This document shows positions 41,707 through 51,295 of a DNA stretch of 64,000 nucleotides, piece after piece. The stretch is from Volutella citrinella (Eukaryota > Ascomycota > Sordariomycetes > Hypocreales > Nectriaceae). The stretch spans positions 186,001 through 250,000 of the forward strand of contig JAWZSP010000004.1 of assembly GCA_034401135.1 (NCBI GenBank). Direction: 5' to 3'. The notes beneath the pieces are model-generated. The model was given only the letters and a program-made list of their open reading frames with translations, searched no databases and was not told where the DNA came from. Position 1 is the stretch's first letter. Each line of letters opens with the position of its first letter. A program made the translations under genes and the position numbers.

Positions 41707-43527
41707 TGTGACACAGCGAAGACGGCCCGGATATGCCTTACCCCTCGGAATCACCCAGGGTCGAAACTTTCAAATTAGAACAGAGGCAAGAGAGGGTGGC
41801 TGCATCGGTCTGAGGGTGTGAAGCGGCTGGAACATGGCCACTTGACGAGGGAGACATGGTCTCAGTCTTCTACTCTGTACTTGGGGAACAAGCCCGTATT
41901 TTCCTCCCAGGCGCTCCATGGGCCCCAATTTTCTATGCCTGCAGTGTCTCACAGAATTGCTCAATTGCGACTCGTCCATGGGAGGGGATGGCCTGGTGGT
42001 TTGCTGAGGGCGGCCGGGGGGCCCTTGCGTAGAGGGGCTACGTAGTCCGGAGTAGATGGTCATTCATCGGCCGTCGGATTTCTTGCGAGGCTATTGTGGT
42101 GACGATCTTCATTGGGCGAAAGCATGATATCGGTCGAGGGCGCGGGAGAGGCGGCGTGGGCTACTGGGGGCGGAAGCAGGTGGCCGAAGCTTCAAGCGGG
42201 TAAAGTATGTCTCAGAGCTGTGGCCATTGAGAGCTGGACAAGCCAGACTGCGGAGGTCAGCATACATACGATCAGCCTTTGGCTGAGCCGGTGGCTGTCT
42301 GAAAAAGCAGCCTTTGGCGATGGGCGCGACGATCCCGTCCCGCGTGGGGCTGGGCGGCATGGAGCTGCATCGAGTTCATTGTGCATACAGAACAAGGCAA
42401 GCCAAACAATCCAGGCGAATAGAAACCCGCCTTGTCCGGGAAGCCTACCGAATCGCGAGGCAGGTTGGCAGGCAAAGCAAGGAACTATTACTAGTACGGT
42501 GACAGCCCACGCAGGAGGTCACGGGTGCTGAAGACAATCATGCAATCGGTGCTCGACTCAGAGGAATGTCATGGCATCATGGATGCTGCTGCCCTTGCCG
42601 TTCATGGCGGTCAACGGGCCAAGATGGCAACCCTCTCTGGTTAGTGCGCGGAGTAGACGCCAATCTCGATAGAACGTCTTCGGCAACAACCGGCGTGCCG
42701 CCAGTTGAGGCAATCTCCATCTGCCGCCGGCCCATCCAAGCCATCCCACCTCGATGACATGGCGTAGCGGCAAGGCAATATTAGCTGCAAGCTCAGCTCC
42801 ACAACCTACAGGTAGGGTGCTCTAGCTGAATATGTGCGAGCTTCCGGTTGGCTGTTTCTGCTCAAGCACAGAAGTGGGCGGAGCTAACTTGGCCTATCAC
42901 ATCCAGCCAGCTAGCATCGAGACAAACGAATTATTGGCATCCGACGGCATGACACTGGTGGCAAGGCGAGCAGCAAGAAAATCTCCTCGGGGGAGGACGA
43001 GCACGGCGTCAAACCGGGACCAGGCATCACCAATTATGTACGCGCCTGCCATGCGGTGCGAGTGCACCAATGTCGCTCGCTCAAAGGGTTGGGTCGATGT
43101 CTCAGGCGCACGCCAACTGGACCTTGACCTGGGTGTCTCTTTCCCGCCTCGTGCGCGATACAGGACGTCTCATTGACAGATCCATTGTCAATGCATAAGG
43201 CAGGCGCGAACGGGGCGGGCGGCGCATTAGGAAACAAGAAGGCCCTACCACGCTCACCCAATTCGGACCCCAGGGCACACCTGTCGAGCTATCCCTCGGC
43301 TCCTTACATGAACTACGGAGCTTTTTGTCGGGAGTGCTAAGAGACGGCTGGGATGTGACCGCCAATGAACGCAGGCCAGTAGATGGCCTGGAAGGACAAG
43401 GATTGTCTCTTCTGGGCAGGCAGTTGTCAAGGAGTCGTCTGTAAGGGTGAGGACGCTTCGTTCATCACTGGGACACGTTGGTTTGGAGTTGCACATGGCT
43501 CCAGAGGCTCTGGCTCGGTGATTGCAT
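41707..43527. other. 1.8-kb gene-poor region
   Basis: Upstream region of the DUF2235 gene and 3' flank of the enoyl-CoA hydratase gene. Several frames of 60-140 codons exist on both strands, but none has a family motif, intron signals or the codon bias of the neighbours. No RNA gene or repeat seen. Confidence 0.5.
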
Positions 43528-44373
43528 CTACAGCTTGCTATCCCGCCACACCGGCTTCCGCTTCTCCACAAAGCTCCTCACGCCCTCGCTGATGTTCTCC
43601 CCAGCCTCCAGCCCGCGGTAGATGCCCGCCTGCACCCGCGCCGTGCTCTCCACCGGATCCTCGGCCGCCCAGCCACCCAGGATGCCCTCCCGCGACACGA
43701 TGACAGAGTCGGGCGAGTTGGCCGCCAGCTCGCCCGCCCAGCGCAGCGCCTCAGCCACGACGTCAGCGCCCGTCGGTACCACGGCGTTGACGAGCCCCCA
43801 GCGGTGCATGTCGGCTGCCGAATACATGCGGCCCAGCATGGCCATCTCGGACGCGCGCTGCCGGCCGACGGAGCGCACCAGTCGCGGGAGCGCGCCGGCA
43901 ATGGCCACGACGCCGCGCGAGGCCTCGGGAAGCCCAAACTTGGCCGAGTCGCTTGCGAGGACCATGTCGAGGTTGATGGCCATCTCCATGGCACCGCCCA
44001 GGCAGAGCCCGTTGACGGCGCCTACAATGGGCTTCTTGCCGCGCCGGTTGCTCAGTCCGCCGAAGCCCGTGTCCGGCTGGCCGGTGCCGTGCTGTGTCCT
44101 GCCACTGTCCCGGCCGGCGGCGTTCCTGTCGTCCCACTCCTTGAGGTCTGCGCCGGCGCTAAAGGCCCGCCCCGTGCCTGTGAGCACCGCGCACCGCAGC
44201 GAGGGCTCGGCGTCGAACCAGCGCCATAGCGCGTCGAGGTCGAAGTGCATCTGCGTGCTGACCGCGTTGAGCTGCTTTGGCCGGTTGAGCCTGGCCAGCA
44301 GGACGTGTGGTTGGGGAAAGGTGAGGACGACATTGGGCACTGACGGCGGCGGCCGGGTGAATGACTGCGACAT
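43528..44373 (-). CDS. peroxisomal enoyl-CoA hydratase/isomerase
   Basis: Single exon, 281 residues from ATG 44373 (the frame stays open upstream, but MSQSFTRPP is the natural start). Crotonase-fold motifs are VLLARLNRPKQLNAVSTQMH, the oxyanion-hole strand AFSAGADLKEW, GAVNGLCLGGAMEMAINLDM and the downstream helix KFGLPEASRGVVAIAGA. The Glu in LPEAS occupies the position of one catalytic glutamate; Ala/Met replaces the other in GGAMEMA, so isomerase-type or weak hydratase activity is possible. The protein ends WRDSKL, a canonical PTS1, giving peroxisomal targeting and a likely role in fatty-acid or branched-chain acyl-CoA breakdown. A MITE copy lies 224 bp upstream of the start. Confidence 0.92.
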   Translation of the reverse strand: MSQSFTRPPPSVPNVVLTFPQPHVLLARLNRPKQLNAVSTQMHFDLDALWRWFDAEPSLRCAVLTGTGRAFSAGADLKEWDDRNAAGRDSGRTQHGTGQPDTGFGGLSNRRGKKPIVGAVNGLCLGGAMEMAINLDMVLASDSAKFGLPEASRGVVAIAGALPRLVRSVGRQRASEMAMLGRMYSAADMHRWGLVNAVVPTGADVVAEALRWAGELAANSPDSVIVSREGILGGWAAEDPVESTARVQAGIYRGLEAGENISEGVRSFVEKRKPVWRDSKL

Positions 44374-45618
44374 GATGTGGTCCCTAGATTGACTGTGAGG
44401 GTTGTGAGGCCGTGTCGACGGCTTGAACTTGTGTCTGAATGAATCACAAAGAAATGCAATCATGACCCTCTCACATTGCAGCTCTGTATTTATCCGCCAC
44501 ACATCGTCCCCCAATCTCCACTTACCCCAGGTTTCGGTCGGCACTCGGGGTCATTCAATGTGGGGAACCTCGGCTCCGTTCTCCGCGACAAGTAATTACA
44601 GGCCACAAGCATCACAAATGTTAAATTGTGACTTGCTCCACTCATCCTGTTGACGTTCCTTTATATTTTACATTATATAGCTGTTATAATAAAGTAAACC
44701 TAATCCTGTACTTGCCTAATACTATACTTAACTAATCTGCACCTAAACGGACCTATATATCTGCTAATAGCGATGCTGAATTGTAATTCTAGTACTATTA
44801 GCATCCTTGCAGGACGCAGAGCGATTTACCATTTGAAATGTTTGTGGCCTGTACCCGAAACAAGAGACCGCTTAGAAAAAGCACAACATTCCACCGGACT
44901 TCGATATCAGGGCGGTAGGTATATTTGGAACCCGAAGTTTCGATCGTCGACCCCATCTCGGTGGCCAGCTGCAAATGCCATCGCTTGCTAGGAACCGTGA
45001 ACCGTGTCGTGAACAGACTAACCAGAGTTGCTGCAACACTTGCAAGCGGCTACACTGCTAGTAGGTCAAATTCGAACTTCATGTTCATGCATAAATGAAT
45101 AAAAGCGCCGCTGAGAAACCCACGATGGCATTGTATCAAGGCTGTCCTCCATTTCCAACGGTTTATATGAGTTGGGTTGCATTGAACCAAACCAGGGAAG
45201 GCGGACGTAACCCCTTAGCCTAGTAGCACTCATCCTACTTCACATCATTGTCAGCTTCAACTGAGGATAGGACGTCCACAAGGCGAAGCAGTGGCAGATG
45301 AGCCTCACGCGCCAGCCAACTCATGTCTTGCAAATTGGTATCTGTGTATTGTTTTCCACCTCGCAATCACATCAACGCCCCAGCAACTCGCATCGATTCG
45401 CACGCACCGCAGCCGGCACTCTGTCCGGCCGCGGCCATCAAGGGCTAATACAAAAACGCATCCCAAGCGGTGCCGGCAATGAGACGTCCTCCGTGGTGCC
45501 GAATATCCGGTTTTTCTGATGATACAATTCCGAGACCTCCCTGTGCCGTGCCATTCTACATTGTTGATATTATTGTATATGCCGCTCCTCCCTCCCGCCT
45601 GGGTGACGCCGGCTCGCC
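44374..45618. other. intergenic containing MITE copy B
   Basis: Promoter of the enoyl-CoA hydratase gene with MITE copy B at 44597-44853, then the 3' flank of the RBM25-like gene. No further RNA gene or coding frame supported. Confidence 0.5.
44597..44853 (+). mobile_element. MITE copy B (257 bp, TA-flanked, ~30-bp TIRs)
   Basis: The left end TACAGGCCACAAGCATCACA and the right end, read as reverse complement, TACAGGCCACAAACATTTCA, continue as similar ~30-bp terminal inverted repeats ending in (T)AAAT. The element starts and ends with TA, consistent with insertion at a TA dinucleotide as in Tc1/mariner/pogo-type elements. The interior is AT-rich and noncoding. It is found again, inverted and diverged, at 16727-16967. 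It is a non-autonomous element; no transposase occurs in the window. Confidence 0.85.
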
Positions 45619-48099
45619 TTACGCGGGCAGCCCACGCTTCTCGGATTCCGTAAAGAAGATGACCATACGCCAGAGCTTCTTCACCAGGTCCTCTGCCTCG
45701 TCGTCCAGTGCCTACACAACAGTTAGTCGATCATCTCTCATCGATAAAAAGAAAAGGCTGGGGGTCATGTCCAAACTTACGCCCTCGAGCTCCTCGGCCA
45801 GCGCCGCGGCTGTGCCGTGTTGCCGCAAGTGGTCCTCGACTGCCTCCACAAGCATCTCCTCCTGAACACCCAGGTACTCGACAATCTTCTTCTCCACAAA
45901 CGGCCGGAGCTTCTCCCGCACGACACTCTCGTCCATATAGTCCCACTTGACCTCCCAGTTCCACAGGCCCTCCTTGTCCGACGGGATCTCCTGTGCCAGC
46001 GCCCGCACGGCCTGCGTAATCTCCTCATCCGTCATCGAGGCCGACGCGGAGGCCGGCTCAAACTGGATGGGGATGAGCTGCCGCCTGGTTGTGCCCTCGG
46101 CGTCCTCGTCGTCCAGCAGACCCTCGACCTCGGCAATGGTGCGTCGCTGGGGAACTGCTCGTGAGGCCTGGGCCTTTTGGGCGGCGGCACCGAACGAGAG
46201 CTTGAATGGTTGCGGTGCGGACACAGATGGCGCCTGCCGCTGCTCCATCTCGCTAGATTGCTTGTCGAGGAACGAGTCGGCCATACCACGTGCCCGCTCC
46301 ATCTCAGCCTGTGTGCGCCGTCGCTCGTCCTGCTCAGCCCGGCGATCGTTTTCGTCTCGGCTCTCCTCCTCGGCCCGGTCGGTGGCTCGCTTTCTCACCC
46401 ATCCTGCGTGGTCTCTGTAGTATGGGTGGGACTTGCGCGCCAGCTCCTTCTCGTCGTCCCAAGACTTCTCCTGCTCCAACTGCTCCTGTTTCCGGTGCTC
46501 GAGTGACTCGGTGTCGTGTCGTTCTCGATCCCGCTCTCGCTCCAGCGCCGCTTGCCTTGATCGCTCACGGTTCTCCCACTTTCGTAGAGCCTCAGAATAG
46601 GCCCGATCCGCCTCGGACTTTTGTCTGGACTGCTGTCGGCGGTTCAGCTCTTCGTCGTCGGCATCCGTATCCTCATCTTCCCTGTTCACAGAAAGCTCCG
46701 TGTTAGAGATGCCACCGTTGACAAAGGAAATGCGGCCCTGGCCGTTCTGTCCCTTGGGGCCTGAGGGGGCATTCGGCACAGTCCCTCTAGGACCGAGGGG
46801 AATGTTGTTGGTGCTCGCCGGGGGGGAGTCAAATCGCGCAGACCGCTGTGGGGGTGCATTTCGTAGTCGCTCCCTCTCCTCCATCTCTTCTTCCCTCTTA
46901 AGGCGCTCGAGATCTCTCTGGTTGCTTCGCTCACGGAATGCCGCAATCTCGCCCGCGACAACCTCTCGCATCTCTGCCGGGATGTCGGCAAGCTCGTCAT
47001 CCTGAGCTAGAGGAATGTTGACAACCTCGACGTTCTCACCAGACTCGGTATTTCCCATTGCGGTGTCGCCTTGGTCGGCTGCCGTTCTCCTCGTCGGATA
47101 GAACATCTCCCGGATTACATCCTCGAGTGCGCCCCTCGCCATGTCTACCCGGTCCGCGGCAGACGAGTCGTCGCCTCGGTTCTCCTCATATGATTCGATG
47201 TACTTGAGGGAGCTGGGGTCGACGGCGACTTGCAGCGTAACCTTTTCGATTTCCTCGGCACCGTCCTTGGGGCCATCCGCAGACACCTGCTGTCGCTTGA
47301 CCGGGACCTCGACCTCCTTTTCGTGTAGCAGCTTGACCGCCACGGAGAGCGACTCAGTATCGTCAAACAGTGCAAATCCAAACTTGGCGCCCTTGTGGTC
47401 GTCGGTCACGCTCGCAGAGGCATCCCACTTCCGCAGCTTTCCGACGGCACCCAAAAGCTTCTCCATGCCCTCATCGCCGCCCACACCGTCGGGAATCTGA
47501 TGTATAAAGATCGTTCGGAGCTTCTCTTCGCTAGTCGGCGGCACCAGGACCTGAACGGGCTCCCTGGCAGAGGATCTGCCTTGGTCCATACCCCTCTCCA
47601 TTCCCAGGCCGGGCCGCCTACCGCCATGGCCTCCGGGGGTATCGTCGCCTCGGCCGCCTGATGTGGGTGTTCCAGGCTTTCCACCGGTAGTTCCGAGTCG
47701 GATCACGGGGGCATTGAAGTTGATGTTGGGCATGTTGGTGGGGGGTTGGAAGTTTGGAGGAAGGCCGCTTGGACGATTAGCTTGTGTGGCGCCTGGCTGC
47801 TGCACACCTGGCGGTGCCATTCCCGGGGCAGAAGACATGCCTGGAGGAGCTCCTAGATGTGGTGTTAGCATGACAGGTCCGCGGAGGCGAGTGACTGCAG
47901 CAGGAGAGGTCGCACCTAGACCGGGTGGAGGGGCCATTCCGGGAGGAGCATTGCTGGCTCCAGGATAGCCTCCATACGCTGGCGGCGCGCCATACGGATT
48001 GTCTATCACAGCTTGTTAGCATATTGTTGCGGGGGAGAAGACGCAGCAAAGTCAGGCGCCCGTGCGATGCATGCACTCACTTCCATAGTTGTAGGCCAT
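45619..48099 (-). CDS. RBM25-like splicing factor (RRM + PWI)
   Basis: Four exons: 48099-48081, 48002-47916, 47852-45781 and 45711-45619; 756 residues. The start is MAYNYGNNPYGAPPAYGGYP, leading into a Pro/Gly-rich region. A divergent RRM follows (LRTIFIHQIPDGVGGDEGME ... GAKFGFALFDD), then a long Arg/Glu/Asp coiled region (LERERDRERHDTE). A C-terminal PWI domain (LWNWEVKWDYMDESVVREKL ... IVEYLGVQEEMLVEAVEDHL) is completed only by the last exon (LVKKLWRMVIFF). RBM25/Snu71 proteins act in U1 snRNP-linked splice-site choice in the nucleus. The second intron (47915-47853, 63 nt, GTGCGA, GCTAACA, CTAG) is a stop-free multiple of three. Divergent from the bS21m gene, 458 bp apart. Confidence 0.93.
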
Positions 48100-48557
48100 C
48101 GTGGACAAGCGTTCGGCGCGGCGCCCGCTCGGTGCGGTTGGTGGGCGCGAGGGCGGCGCGAGCGAAGCTCCGTTAAGCCTTTTCACGCGACAGTATCGTA
48201 ATTGGCGCGGCGACACCGAAAAATTTGCCGTTGGATGCAGATTTTCGCTTGGCTGGGCCGGGGCGCGAGTGGCAGGCAGATGGATGGCCGACCAAAATGT
48301 GAATGGCGAGGCTGAGGCGCTGCAGTCGTTGTTTCTCTGTAGGTGGATGGACCCGCCACCATGATTGGCCCATAATCTCCGGCATCTGGTCTTTGCAGCC
48401 ATCGCGCTTCGCACCAACGTTGTTCCGTACCACCACCCGCAAGTCACTTTTCTTCCGCAGCGCTGGCCATCGAAAGTGGAACGTCTGTAGAGCAGCAGCT
48501 TGTCGACGACGTCAAAGAGCCAATTGAGGCGAATCGCGAATCGGTTCAGCCAGAAAC
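48100..48557. other. divergent promoter and bS21m 5' leader
   Basis: About 460 bp between the head-to-head RBM25-like and bS21m genes. The right part is transcribed as the 5' leader whose last two bases form the first two bases of the bS21m start codon. Confidence 0.5.
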
Positions 48558-49330
48558 ATGTAAGCCGGCCCGTTCATGAACAATGCGAAACCTTTCAGGC
48601 GCTAATTGCCCCCAGGGCTTCCGCAAGACTCACCAGCGCCATCCTCACGAGGGCTGCGGCATCCAAGGCGCCTCTCCAGTCCCGAGCCATTTCAACATCA
48701 ATTCCTCTGCGGTTCAGTGCCTCGAGCCGTCACTGCGATGAGGAGCGGCCGCGAATGAACCCCCTCATCGGCAGCGTCCTCCGCTCGAACGATCCCGCGC
48801 CGCCCAAACCGGCCAGCCCTCCCAAGCCGCAACGAGCACCCAAGTCCGCCGCCGTTGACCTTCCGCCTCCTCCTCCTCCTCCTCCTCCTCCCGCGGCCGC
48901 CAAATCAGAGGCTCCCAACTCCGCCTCCACGCCGGCCAAGCACCCCTACAACGCCGCCAAGGGCCCGGCCAACTTCGAGCTCGACATCGCCTCCATCATC
49001 GCCAGCAAGTCGTCGGCCTACGCCAGCACCGTCACCACAGATGTGCTGAGCCGCCCCCTCACCCGGGCCAAGGCCGTCACCGGCCGCACCGTCTTCGTCA
49101 AAGATCGCCCGGGTGAGACGACTGCCACCACCCCCATGCTCGCCTTCAAGATGCTCAACCGCATGGTCCGCAACGACCAGGTCCGCGCCAAGTTCAACAG
49201 CCAGCGCTTCCACGAGCGCAAGGGCCTCAAGAGGAAGAGGCTCGCGAGCCAGCGGTGGCGCGCCCGCTTCAAGACGGGCTTCAAGGCCACGGTCGAGCGA
49301 GTCAAGGAGCTGAAGAAGCAGGGGTGGTAA
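48558..49330 (+). CDS. MRP21: mitochondrial ribosomal protein bS21m (Mrp21)
   Basis: 238 residues. The coding exons are 48558-48559 (only A and T of the start codon) and 48616-49330. The intron (GTAAGC, GCTAAT branch, CCCCAG; 56 nt) splits ATG so that splicing gives AAACATGGCT. This yields MASARLTSAILTRAAASKAP, a proper mitochondrial presequence; no upstream ATG fits. After a Pro-rich linker with ten consecutive prolines, the C-terminal S21 domain begins near residue 180: MLNRMVRNDQVRAKFNSQRF, then ERKGLKRKRLASQRWRARF. bS21m is part of the mitoribosomal small subunit near the mRNA exit site. Without splicing, translation could begin only downstream, losing the presequence. Confidence 0.9.
48867..48893 (+). 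repeat. (CCT)n microsatellite coding for poly-Pro
   Basis: An uninterrupted run of CCT triplets in the bS21m linker encodes most of a ten-proline tract. Length polymorphism between strains would be expected. Confidence 0.8.
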
Positions 49331-49644
49331 AAATGGGGTGCGTTTTTGTGTACAATATCCAGACCACGAATTAGTCACTGTATCATAGATAGATGCGGGC
49401 ATGTATGAGAGAAAAGCTTTATATCTATCCATCAGCACGAGATACTTGTTCCAAAGATATGACTTTATTATCACAGGGTCAAGGAATGGTGCAAAGCAAG
49501 GATTTGGGTCATCGTACAGCCTATGTCTCAGTCGATCTATCCTCCTATTGTAGACCCTCAAAGAGATGCGACTGACCATCCTCCAGCATCTAGCATATCC
49601 ATTGTTGACTCTCCTACCGGCTCTCGCGCCGCAGCCAGGCCATC
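49331..49644. other. convergent 3' flanks
   Basis: Short AT-richer spacer between bS21m and the convergent membrane-protein gene. Nothing else seen. Confidence 0.45.
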
Positions 49645-50666
49645 TCACCGCGTCCTGTAACGCACAGGCACCGGTATAGCCTTGACTTCGCCCTGAACCT
49701 TCTCCAACACAGCCAGGGCAGTCATCCGGTGCACCAGCTCATCCTCCATCAACAAGCCCACGTTTAGGGTGATCTTTGCAAGTATTTTCCGGTACTTGGC
49801 CATGTCACCAACCACATCATGCAAGCCCTCCGTCGTTTGGCTGAGCCGGGCCGAGGCACAAGCGGCCAGCATCACCATGTTGGCCTGTCCATCAAGGAGC
49901 ACCGCGGCTTTGCGCATCGTTTTGAGTATCGGATCCGCAACCTTCTCGGCCTCGTTGGCTGCTTTCTCGAATGCCTGGGCCAGACCATTGGTCTCCAGAC
50001 AGAGGTCGCCCCATAGATAGCCCAGCGACGGCATCTGTTTGACCTCCAACAAATTACCTCGCACCCGGAAGGCCTTGTGGTTGGCCTGCCTCTAGTAGGA
50101 CATACCCCAGCGCCGGCTTTCATGGTTTCCTCGTGCTTGTTCTGGTTGTAGGGCCTCAGAGCTTCGAGTCGGTAATCAGTCTCTTCCACGATGTACGTCC
50201 GGACGACCGGTTTCCAGTCGTAGTCGTCGTCGACGAGGAAATCGTCAATGCTGGTGGCCAGCTCTTTCATGTTCGAAATCAGGTCGGCATAACCATCGAT
50301 GTGGTCTGGCACCTCTGCGATGGCTCCCTTGGCGGGAGGATAAGGAAGATGGTATTTCTTGTCGTGGTGGTGGCCCGCGATGGCGGCGCACAGGACGAAA
50401 ATGACACAAAGAGGTCCCATGAGGTATGGAGTCCTGCTGAAGCACTCGGAGTACGCGTAAATTTGTCCGAAAATCATGTCAAGCGTTGGGATTTCCCAGT
50501 CTGGGCGAATTTCGTCTTCGGGGATATCGGGATGTTGATAGGTCCAGTCAAACCGGTCGTCGCGGTCATCGAAATGGCCTGGCGGCGGTTTGGGGGAGTC
50601 TGGATCATCGGGGTCCCAGCCATACAAGTCTTCCGTTTGGGAATATTCTTGCCAACGAGTGTCCAT
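49645..50666 (-). CDS. single-pass membrane protein of unknown function; broken frame or 32-nt intron
   Basis: The N-terminal frame, 50666-50106 (187 codons), opens MDTRWQEYSQTEDLYGWDPD. It has one hydrophobic span (PYLMGPLCVIFVLCAAIAG) and an acidic soluble part ending EETMKAGAG. The C-terminal part continues in another frame, opening KAFRVRGNLLEVKQMPSLGY and ending VPVRYRTR at 49645. A GTATGT follows GAG exactly, but the only phase-correct acceptors make introns of 20 or 32 nt (32-nt version: 50105-50074, exon from 50073), shorter than any other here. A one-base deletion near 50105 would also explain the shift. With the 32-nt intron the product is 329 residues. No family recognised. Confidence 0.6.
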
Positions 50667-51295
50667 GGTTGATGGTTCCAGTCTACGGAACAAGGGTGCC
50701 GTGAAGGGGAGAACGAGGTGGCCTGTTGAGGCATGAGAGGTGGAGGAGTCTGGCCTCTCGCGGATTCATTTAGGTCGGTTTCCTTTAGGTCGGTTTTATA
50801 AGTAGAAAAACGAGGGGCCATATGAACACTGTGTGGTGTTCAAGTCCAGCCCCTCACGCGCGAAGACTCCGAGAGTTGGCAGCATATCAGGTGGAAGCAA
50901 ACTCATTCGTGGGAGCGTTCTGCCCAGGGGCGAAAGCGATGCATCTCCGTATCACAAGAAGTCTAGAACCTGATGAGACATCCAGTGAACAGGGTGCACA
51001 GCCCTCCACCAAACATGAAACCAGTCGGGAACGGACTGAACACTACTAAAGTGCAGCCACAGTCAACCACACTGATGAACAGCTTCAGCTCAAGATTCGA
51101 TTCATGAGAGGCAAATATATACATATTGCAATTAACTTTAGTATACATCCAGCCGAGTGTTATGAGAAATGCGAGGATATACATATATATGTATAAGGGG
51201 TATAAGTCATGTTCTCGTTGTACCAGTCTACCGCCCGTTGAACAAAATCAAGCCAGCCAGCCAGCCAGCTACCCAAATGCGATGAGAGTCGTCAG
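50667..51295. other. intergenic with short tandem motifs
   Basis: Contains two copies of TTTAGGTCGGTTT near 50770-50797, an AT-rich TATACATA-type stretch near 51116-51195 and a short (CCAG)n run near 51253-51271. It serves as MAD1 3' flank and promoter of the membrane-protein gene. Confidence 0.5.

Noticed and set aside
43522..44392. Long plus-strand frames over the enoyl-CoA hydratase gene
   Set aside because: The minus strand carries a complete crotonase fold and SKL; the plus frames are shadows.
50770..50800. TTTAGGTCGGTTT doublet as a telomere-like repeat
   Set aside because: Not TTAGGG, only two copies; a local duplication.
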